A DNA stretch of 64,000 nucleotides. Source: Aquatica leii (Eukaryota > Arthropoda > Insecta > Coleoptera > Lampyridae). The position numbers and the translations under genes were made by a program. Each line of letters begins with the position of its first letter. Position 1 is the first letter of the stretch. The stretch lies in NCBI GenBank assembly GCA_035610365.1, contig CM069438.1, positions 51,518,837-51,582,836 of the forward strand, written 5' to 3'. The notes under the pieces are model-generated. The model ran no database searches. It saw only the letters and a list, made by a program, of their open reading frames with translations, and had not been told where the DNA came from. Below are positions 55,496 to 64,000 of the stretch, piece after piece.

Positions 55496-55850
55496 TGTAA
55501 TGAATCGGAAGTCCGCCGCGTATTTGTGTCAACAAATATTCAGAATTTAAGTCAAATTACGCGTGGACTTAGGACCCTGTACAGATGAGCCACCTCCACG
55601 CCGACGAAACGCGCGCCTTACCCCACTCGTGTCCTCGTGCGTGATAACATGATATAAAAGAAGATCCGCTAAAAGAAAATTCACTTAGCCTTAATCCTGT
55701 TTACCTGTGCTCTACTTACCTGTAAACCGAATTTACTTGCTGAAATTTAGTAACGTCGAACCTCGCACCGTCCATTGAATTAACCAGACCACCCGCTATT
55801 AGTCTGCTAACTCTACCCTAGCTGAGCTACCAAACCAGTAACCGGTACAA
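55496..55850 (+). repeat. 3' LTR of the preceding gypsy element
   Basis: TGTAATGAATCGG after a polypurine tract, a TATA-like CATGATATAAAAG near 55650, and a likely end at CCGGTACA (~55849). The end is approximate because no second LTR is present. Confidence 0.55.
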
Positions 55851-56743
55851 GGACGAGACAGTACAAAATCATATAAAAATTTTGTTTATATTATATTAGT
55901 GTTATGTGTAAATGTTTATTAAAGTATTAAAGTTAAATTCGTTAACTAAATATATGTTATAAAAACTAAATTCACGTTGATCGTATATGAAACACACTCG
56001 TGACCCCAATGATTAAAGTTGCATATGCTAGTACTAGAAATCTCAATAAAAGACAAATATTAATTTCCAGTGAATACAAAATATTAAATACTTTGCAAAT
56101 AAAGGATGTTTCAGTCAAATGTAGTTTTATCAGGCATTTTAACAAATACTCTGAGGTATTTTTAGTGGTTAGTTTTAACTTTTCCCCGCAACCGTTAGAG
56201 GCCACTATGTAATAATTATCGGTAAAAATACAAACACAGCAAATTTTATTTCCCTCTTTTTCGTACCTTGAAGGCTAAAAACGCTGACTTGCATTTCTCG
56301 AATAAAATCGACTAAATAATGCAAGTTATTTTTACACGTGTTTGATTCTAACGTTTATTACTATTTAAAAACTGAAGGTTTTCATATTCGTTTTAAGGAA
56401 AAGTTGTTACAATATTCACACGGTGTTGATTCGAATGAAACTGGAAGTTATTTATATTGTATTTGTGCAAATCAAAAATGTTATATAAAATAAGTCGCTT
56501 TTTTTAACGCATAATTATAAAAAAGTGACAATTTTCATAACTATTCTTTCAAAAACAAGAAAACATTCAAAATAAACCATTATAATAATAATGGGTGCTA
56601 CCCACACATTAAGTTTAAAATTCGCGCTATTTGTTTTCCCCACAACCGTTGTAGGGCGCCATAAACTGTGTTCCAAGTTTATATACAGGAGATTCCCCTC
56701 TAAGTGTAGTTGGCAACACTTCTAGTATATACAAAAATACAAT
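55851..56743. other. intergenic, 5' region of ZAD gene G
   Basis: CAAAATATTAAATACTTTGCAAATAAAGGATG at ~56078-56109 matches upstream of gene F. An AGTTGGCAAC box lies at 56708-56717. Confidence 0.55.
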
Positions 56744-58289
56744 ATGGAGGAAAAGTCAATAAATACATGTCGAATTTGTTTACTAGAAATAGTGGAAACC
56801 AAGCAGTATTACTTTATCAAGAACGACAATGAGTTAAACCTGCAATCCAAGTTGTTGGATTTACTACCAAAAATTGTAAGTACAATCCGATTGATTCTTA
56901 CGCCTAACATTAACCACCTTACAGGATCTAAATATCACACCGAATCCAATTGCTTGTACCAGGTGCATGATTACAATTGAAGAAATATATGAATTTAAAC
57001 AACTGGCTGTACGAACCGAAACAACGATAAGGAATTTACGACAAGTTGCAATTAAAGAGGAGTTGCTTGACGAAAACAGTACAGTCGAATTTTCAGACTT
57101 GAAACTCAAGAGTGAAGACTGTTTAGAAATCACGGATGTGCCTGCTTGTTTTGGAGAACCTTCAAAAACAGGACTGTATTCTTGCTACAACTGTGACTTT
57201 AAAACTAATAAGAAGACAATTTTGATTCGACATTTGATTAATAGACAAAAACATATGTGTAAGCCGATTGATCAGAAACCATATAAATGCAAAATATGTG
57301 ATTACTGTACTATCGCCAAGTCACATTTAAAGATACATATGCGTAAACACGAAAAACCATTTAATTGCACTGTATGTGATTACCGCAGTGCTACCACGTC
57401 AGATTTAAAAAGGCATATGCGTAAACACACTGGTGAGAAACCATTTAAATGCTATATATGTGATTACTGTACCACCACCCTGTTTCTGTTAAAAATTCAT
57501 TTGCGTAGACATACTGGTGAGAAACCATTTAAATGCAATATATGTGATCACGGTTGTATAACCAAGTGGGATTTAAATCAACATATGTTTAAGCATACTG
57601 GGGATAAACCTTTTAAATGCGATACATGTGATTACTGTAGTACCACTCTCTCGTATTTAAAAATACACATGCGGCAGCACACTAGTGAAAAACCATTTAA
57701 ATGCAATATATGTAATTTTTGCACTAAAGGAAAGAACCAATTGAGAGTTCATATGTATAAGCACACTGCTGTGAAACCATTTAAATGCAATATGTGTGAT
57801 TATGGCAATATCCACCAGTCGGGTTTAAAAAAACATATGCGTAAGCATACTGGCGAGAAACCATTTAAATGCAATATATGTAATTTTTGTAGTATCGTTA
57901 AGACAGATTTAAAAATACATATGCGTAGGCATACTGGTGATAAACCATTTAAATGTACTACATGTGATTACTGTAGTCCCACGCTGTCATCTTTAAAAAT
58001 ACACCTGCGGCAACACACTGGCGAAAAACCATTTAAATGTAATAGATGTGATTACTGCAGTAGTACCGTATCCAATTTAAAAACACATATGAATCGGCAT
58101 ACTGACGAAAAATCATTTAATTGCAGTATATGTAGTTATTGCACTAAACGAAAAGACAAATTGAAACTTCATATGGGTAAGCATACTGGTGACAAACCAT
58201 TTAAATGCAATATATGTGATTACTGCAGTACCCACGTGTCCAATGTAAAAAGACATATGCGTCGGCATACTGGTGACAAATTAGTTTAA
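56744..58289 (+). CDS. ZAD-C2H2 zinc-finger protein, paralog G
   Basis: Exons 56744-56875 and 56925-58289 with a 49-bp GT-AG phase-0 intron, 498 residues. The ZAD has [10 protein letters not shown] and [14 protein letters not shown]. The N-terminal unusual finger (YSCYNCDFKTNKKTILIRHLINRQ) has lost its last His. Twelve canonical modules follow. Between modules 1 and 2 the linker is shortened by two residues (HMRKHEKPF), which would alter finger spacing on DNA. It ends TGDKLV like gene F's TGEKLV; E, F and G look more alike to each other than to A, B or C. Confidence 0.93.
56876..56924 (+). other. 49-bp intron of ZAD gene G
   Basis: GTAAGT start, TTACAG end, branch-like GCCTAACATTAAC. Confidence 0.88.
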
Positions 58290-58349
58290 TGCAACGTGAT
58301 TATTCAAAAGATCCCAGCTAATCCCAGCCACGAGCACCGATTCAACAGA

Positions 58350-59500
58350 CAAGTTTGCAGCCATGGCCGACAAAATTGCCAAAATTGAATAGCCCTAAAC
58401 ATGCAATTGCCTCATCAAATTCTATTGACAAGACGACCGAATTACTAAATCAAACAGGTAGCTGAATGGAAGTTAACCCAGACTCGTTTACAACACTGAC
58501 ATCCGCAAAGGAGTCGCTCCAGGTCACAGGTAAATCAGAACAATCCACACTCAGAGGTATGTTGGTATCATGCTACGTTCAAAGAAAAATCTATTAAATC
58601 TGTCGCACCATGCAAATTTTTTATTATTAGCAACGACTAGGGAAACGACGCCCGCTCGCTTCTACTCTAAATACGTCACAGACACTTGGTTTTAGATTAC
58701 CAATTAGAGACCCACTAACCAAATTAGTATTTTTAATTGACTCGCGAGCCAATATTTGCTTAATTCGAAGACCTTGATTCCGATATCATTAACCAGTTTC
58801 TTATAGTCGTTTCATTAAATAGTCTCGGTGCAAAACAATTTTATTGAAACCACTGGCCCACCAAGTTGTAGACCGCGGCGTTTAGCACCTAACAAGATAA
58901 CAATTGCAAACACTGAGTTTAAAACGATGGAACAGGGAATCCGCTTTCTTTGAAAAAGCCGCATCTGTGGCGTAACTCCTGTACCACCGCAATGTCCTAA
59001 CATCAACGACTTCTCATACATTTTAAAAAACACAGTTTTCTCAACGCTGTATTTGACCAGAGCCTATCACCAAGCAGCCTACTGTGCTGAAAGAATTGCG
59101 CAATTTCTTTGGATTCATAAATTTCAATCGCAAATTTATCTCCAATAAACAAATTCTTGAAAAGCAGCAGAAAGAATGACCAAATTCCGATCGAGTGGAA
59201 TCTAAAATCAATTGAAGCTTCTCAAAAATGCAAAGACGGTTTGGCAAACGCGTGTTGATTAGTTCGTCCTTGATCAGACAGTCTCCTATCACTTACTGCT
59301 GACGCTTCTGACACTGCGGTAGGAGCAATGGCAAGACGATACGTAAAAACCCATTAGTTATCTTCAGCACAGGAAACTAGAGAACCTACGATAGAGAGAT
59401 GCTTGCGATGTATATAAGCATCAAGTATTTCCAACAATTGGACGAAATACATACCGACCATAAACTTCTCACTATGTTCGGTGTAAGGTTCGGACGTGTT
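58350..59500 (+). pseudogene. Ty3/gypsy relic (gag-protease-RT-RNase H scraps)
   Basis: Protease-like LVFLIDSRANICLIRR at ~58720 (DTG changed to DSR). RT end at 59080-59180 (TVLKELRNFFGFINFNRKFIS). RNase H at 59290-59480 (LLTADASDTAVGAM, REMLAMYISIKYFQQL then IHTDHKLLTMF). Stops throughout; no LTRs found. Confidence 0.65.
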
Positions 59501-59559
59501 TTTGAAAAGTGTGAGAATTATTGTACAGTTAGTTTAAAGGGATTAGATATAGGTGATTA

Positions 59560-62515
59560 GCAACTAAATTTACGCGAGATATGGTGCAATAAATAAGTGA
59601 GAACTGAGAAAAGAGGAAATTCAGATATAAACAAAAGGGAGAGAAAGAGAACACAAGAGATATTATTTATTTGGAATTGAAAAGAAAGTAATTAGATTGC
59701 CAAAGCAAAGATACATGGAAACGCAAAGGGAAAAAAGGACCAAAACAAAGTAAAGGGGAAAATGAAATCGGAGAAACGGACGAAATCAAAGAAATGAAGA
59801 AAAAGACTGATAGGAATACAAAATATATTAGAAAGGAAATTAAAGCAATGAAAATTAGAGTCTAGTCGAAAGAATCGAAAGGTTAGAGAAGAACGCAAGT
59901 GCAGAAGAAAAGGCGAAAAGGAAAAATAATATAGTGGTCAAATGATGGAAGTCTAATGATTCAAAAGAGGAACTAGGAAAGATGCTGGAAGAGAAAATGA
60001 AGGTTAAAACGGAAGTAAGAAAGAAATGGGATGGTGGTGGCAGAGTTATCTAGCGTTGAAATTAAAAGAACAATAATGAAAGAGAAAGAAAACCGACGAT
60101 TTTATATGAAGAGAGAGTACAAGGGGAACTAAGGAGCATCGCGAAAAGCAAAAGATTAGAAGCAAGGAGAACCAACATTGGATTAAGAAGCTATGAATAG
60201 AAGATGAAAGGTACATATGGGACGAGAAAGAGAACGGTGTTATCAAGTGGGAGGGGTGTAACGAAAGGCACGCCGGGACAAAAGACTAAGTAAGCAAGAA
60301 AACAACAAGGAACCGAAAAAGAATAACGGATGCAGCACAAAAACCAAGATGAGAGTGTAGGAAAAGAGTCGGGAGGCATTAAAATTATATTCTGGAACGT
60401 TGCTGGAGTTAGGAATAAGGAAGAACAGTTCTGGTGGTACATAAGAAAATTTGACGTCGTAAGGCTGATAGAAACATGGCTCGAAGAGAGTCAGTGGAAA
60501 AGATGGGAAGAACAAATGCTAGATGAATTTGTGTACAGCATGCTCAAAAGGGGAAATAATTACAGAAGTTAAAAAAAAAGAAAAAAAAACCACGAACGCC
60601 CTACATACACTACAATTACAGAGAAAAGATTTTAAAATACTGATGATTATATCAAAACATGAAAAGTAAATAAGGAAGAGGGCAGAGGAGACTAATCCAA
60701 AAATCGAGGAAAGAGCGAAGAAGGGGAGGTCCATCGTATAGGAAAAAGAAGATTTCGGGACAAGACAATAAATAAAGAAGGAACGAAACTACTAGAAGTG
60801 TGTGATATTTTAAATGGAAACAAAGAAGGGAAGACAAGAGTAGAATTCACATATATATAGGAGCAAGGGAAGAGTCGGTGACAGATTACACTCTCGTAAA
60901 CTGGAGAAAACAAAGATGAAAGAAGCAACAGAGAATAATAAGACATATAGGCGCAAAAGGGAGATTATGGGAAAGAATAAATGGTGAGATGAACAATGTA
61001 ACTAATCATAAAGACGGACACGAAGAACATTGGGAAAATGGATAAACGGTAAAACAGAAAAGGAGCAATACAAGAAAACATGCAAAAGAAAAAAATTAGA
61101 GACTAAAGGAATGGAAGAAAAGCAGTTAAGGAAGAGTATGAAGGAGAGTGACATTTGGAAGTACCTAAATAAAGAAAGAAAAAGAGGAAGAAACAATCAA
61201 AATCTTATACCAATAAAAGAATGGAGAAACCATTTTTTGGAGCTTTTGGGAGGTGATGAGACAACGGGAGAAATAAAAAAAAAAATAAAAGAGGCTAGAA
61301 GCAGAGGAAATAAAGGAAATAGAAATGGCGATGGGAATATTGAAGGAAAAGCGGCAGGGGAGGATGGAATACGGAGTCAAGAGTGGATCTATGGAAGGGA
61401 AAGGAATGGCAACAGAAATTATAAACGGTATATGAAAAGTCGGGGGACTTTCAAGTGTAGACGGGGGATAATAATCACAATACACAAGACAGGAAGGAGG
61501 AAGAAGAAAATTACAGAAGAGTCAGTGTGTACGACTCGGCGTGCTACTACATACTAAAACACTTAGCTGAGCAGGAATCGGAAAAGAATGCTGGAATGTA
61601 CGCAATGTTTATCGATCTAAAATCCGCATTGGGAATATATAAGAAAGAGTAAGATAAACGAGACGTTAATACAAATAATAGAAGAAATATACGAGGAAAC
61701 GGCAAACAGAGTGAGATCAAATGGAGAGTCGAGAGGACAAAAAGGGGACTGAGACCCATTAAGTCCAAGCCTATTCATAAATTGTATAGATTTGGAGAAA
61801 CCAATAATAAAACAATTAGTAAGGATAGTAGTAGGAAAGATAAAGGTGTGGACACTGGCATATGCGGGCGACATAGTGATGTTGGCCAAGGAAAGAGAAG
61901 TAATGAAGATGATAAAAACATTAGAGAGTAGAAAAAGAATTCACATTTTGGGATTTGGGATGAGGTAGGTAGAAGTTTGGAAGTTAGGAGAAAGAACATT
62001 TAGAATGGATATAGGTAAAAGGAAGCTACTATTTGAACAATTAGCAAAAAGTATAATCTTGTACGGAGCAGAGATATGAGGATAGAAAGAGTAAGCGCAG
62101 CTTGAAAAGTATTGGAAATGGGTATTATAGCTTGATAGAGAAACTCCTGGTTATATAGTATCGGAGGAAGTAGAAGCGAAAGTATCTGGAGAAAAAGTTG
62201 AAGGAGAAAAGAAAAAAAATGATTGCGAGATTCAGATGTGGAAATGAAGAAAGAGGAAACAAATACTGGATGAAAGAAACTGCGAGGTTATATAGACCGT
62301 GCGGGGAGAAATTGTAGACGGTTGACTACATGCTAAAAGAATCTGAAGAGGAGAGGACGAAAAAAGAAATACTGGAAGACGGAGGAGAGGGAGCACAGTG
62401 GATGGAGTAAAAGGGAACGGGTAGAAAGGTTGAAATATAACTAATTTATAAGGTATTTAAACTAATTAATCTCTGCAAATTGTATTTACACAAAAGGAAA
62501 TAAAACTTACTTACA
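59560..62515 (+). mobile_element. purine-rich LINE, copy 3, heavily decayed
   Basis: AG-rich strand. ORF1 scraps 59700-60200 (RKNNIVVK-like). Endonuclease start at 60350-60570 (IIFWNVAGVRNKEEQFWWYI, LIETWLEESQW). RT scraps around 61330-61900 (EGKAAGEDGIRSQEWIYG, LAYAGDIVMLAK with YADD changed to YAGD). Zinc-segment relic ~62230-62340. The 3' end AAATAAAACTTACTTACAAAA is at ~62500. Clearly the oldest of the three copies. Confidence 0.8.
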
Positions 62516-62519
62516 AAAT

Positions 62520-62820
62520 CCGGAAAAAGCCTTACTCATTCCAGCGAAAAATCTTCATTCCCTTGTCATCCATACCCTATTTACTATAATACGATAAATT
62601 ATCGTTCTTATTGTATTTTTCATGTCAATTAAGAATAATGAAGTATTTTACTTTTATATTCATTTACTATTTTTAGTTTTTAAGTCGCTGTTATATTATT
62701 TGTAAATGTGAATTACCGCCACTCTTAATTATTTTAAAAGTAACGGTAGTTTAATTGATGACTTAGTAGAAATATAACATCAAATTAGTAAGTTTCTCTG
62801 GACAATAAAAAACGGCGTCT
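62520..62820. other. intergenic, AT-rich
   Basis: No feature recognised. Confidence 0.4.
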
Positions 62821-62841
62821 AGAGTTTGTTAAAACGTTGCG

Positions 62842-63737
62842 TCAATGAATCGCTGGATTTTTGGAATTCAAATTATTCTTATAAAAGTGTTTCGACCTGA
62901 GGTCGGGCAAGCGGGAAAGCCACGGAACGTCACCATTTCTGGAAATTAGGCGTCCCGGAAATGTTTCACGGACGAGATTCATTGAAACTCTCGTGGTATG
63001 AGCATTGGCTCCGTCCTGTTGAAACCAGATGCTCTGACTGTCCCATTCATGTTCCTCGAAGTAGGGAATAAAAAATTCACGAAGCATAGCCACGTAGCGC
63101 TCTGAATTCGCCGTCACCGCCTGCCCTCTCTCATCTTCAAACAAAAAGGTCCGATTATCCCAACTTTTGACAAAGCACACCACACTGTAACATTTTGACT
63201 GTGAAGAGGCTGCTCGTGCAATTCTCTAGGATTGATAGGTGCCCAATATCTGCAATTCTGTTTATTCACATAGCCCGCCATGTGAAAATGTGCTTCGCCC
63301 GATGTGATGATCAATGCAAATTCGTCTTGAAGGATATCCAACATGCGCTCACTGAATTGCAAACGTTGAATGTTGTCAGTTGGAAGGAGCCTCTGGACGA
63401 TCATTATCTTGTAGGGATGGAATTTCAAATGTTTTTTCATAATGGTTTGAAGGCTTCGACGCGAAATTCCAAGTGCTTGAGCGCGGTGTCTCGTTGAACG
63501 TCGCGGACTTCCGTCAACGGACAGTCGGACACGATCAACATTACCGTGTTGACGAAAATGTTCAACCCACTTAGAAATTGAGCGGTTGTTCGGGAGAGTT
63601 GCACGTGGAGCGAGGTTAAAATGTGTCCAGAAGGCGCGACGTGTGGCCGCAAAACATTCATTATTACGAAAAAACGCCTCTACGGCGAACGCACGATGTT
63701 GACTTCCCCAACGCGGCATGGTAACTAAACTTCCCAC
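62842..63737 (-). pseudogene. Tc1/mariner-like (IS630-type) transposase relic
   Basis: Two overlapping minus-strand frames. 63737-63114 gives the helix-turn-helix region (FAVEAFFRNNECFAATRRAF, SISKWVEHFRQHGNV) and the first catalytic segment, where the expected Asp-Glu-Ala-His reads TSGEAHFHMAGYVNKQNCRYW-like, so the first Asp is Gly. 63183-62842 gives the second (IWFQQDGANAHTTR, Asp kept) and stops at VPWLSRLPDLRSKHF, before the final acidic residue. A frameshift near 63150 and the missing C-terminus make it inactive. No inverted repeats were identified at its ends. Confidence 0.8.
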
Positions 63738-64000
63738 CTTAAGCTACCGACTGCGCTACAGAATGATTGTCCCCCACCTACTCACTTCAAACCACGCCTT
63801 TTACAAATGTGGTCATTAGGTCTCCGTCACCTTGTACAAGAGTTCGACGAAATCTATTGGCATTCCCTTTAATTGTTGTCTGACAAACGTCTACATATTC
63901 TTTTAAAAATGCGGCAACTTGGTTGCTGACGATTTGGATATCTTATCCGATAAATTCTACGAGTTTCTAGTACATTACGTCTTGCCTCTCCAAAAGTCTT
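63738..64000. other. right-edge sequence, unassigned
   Basis: No coding signal recognised; may include the flank of the transposase element. Confidence 0.35.

Larger units (their letters stand above)
53217..55850 (+). mobile_element. Ty3/gypsy element, internally deleted, 3' LTR present
   Basis: Order: gag start (MAELQQLAHDFEEIH, 53217), zinc knuckle (CWRCNQRGQGRLE, ~53370), protease, RNase H end, integrase, tail, purine tract CAGGAGAGGGTGG, and LTR from 55496. It is a different family from copies 1 and 2. The 5' LTR is absent and the body is shortened to ~2.3 kb. Confidence 0.8.

Overview
This is insect nuclear DNA: AT-rich, spliced genes, no bacterial-style operons, and dense nested eukaryotic transposable elements (TEs). 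The single-copy-looking genes are ZAD-C2H2 zinc-finger genes (N-terminal zinc-finger-associated domain plus C2H2 array), a class expanded in insects. The TE mix (Ty3/gypsy, BEL/Pao, Ty1/copia with a copia-style half-tRNA primer site, Penelope-like, APE-type LINEs, Helitron, Tc1/mariner-like) also fits an insect. I cannot fix the order; a beetle is only a guess.

Backbone: six intact-looking ZAD-C2H2 paralogs, all on the + strand, start at about 4.8, 13.4, 25.2, 37.4, 49.7 and 56.7 kb, with a dead seventh copy at 28.1 kb. Each has a short first exon (41-44 codons), a phase-0 intron of exactly 49 bp inside the ZAD, and a second exon carrying 6 to 13 C2H2 fingers. They look like a lineage-specific tandem family of putative DNA-binding regulators. 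Fragments of their upstream regions are repeated through the window.

TE layers, left to right: 1-1.08 kb Penelope-like element (PLE) 3' part inserted in a gypsy RNase H; 1.08-3.7 kb gypsy copy 1; 3.7-4.1 kb tail of a second gypsy element; 7.4-12.8 kb a block bounded by ~145-bp inverted repeats, holding gypsy copy 2 (7.6-11.6 kb) and a gutted Helitron (11.6-12.7 kb); 16.0-18.6 kb decayed PLE; 19.7-20.3 kb BEL/Pao relic; 20.35-22.9 kb PLE with an open 728-codon frame; 22.9-24.1 kb two nested foldback elements; 29.6-31.2 kb BEL/Pao relic; 32.7-36.7 kb purine-rich LINE inside a small inverted-repeat element; 39.0-43.3 kb copia element; 44-48.9 kb mixed LINE and LTR debris; 51.7-53.2 kb second purine-rich LINE; 53.2-55.85 kb internally deleted gypsy; 58.3-59.5 kb gypsy relic; 59.6-62.5 kb third purine-rich LINE; 62.8-63.7 kb Tc1/mariner-like transposase relic.

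The most unusual content is in the gypsy family with two copies (1.1-3.7 and 7.6-11.6 kb). Downstream of integrase, in the place where an env-like gene would sit, it carries a macro domain closely resembling the TARG1/OARD1 ADP-ribosylhydrolase, followed by a CCCH zinc finger. In copy 1 this is in frame with the integrase C-terminus. Both copies are damaged, but at different residues, so the source element probably encoded an intact module. Second in interest are hammerhead-ribozyme-like cores in the terminal repeats of two different PLE families.
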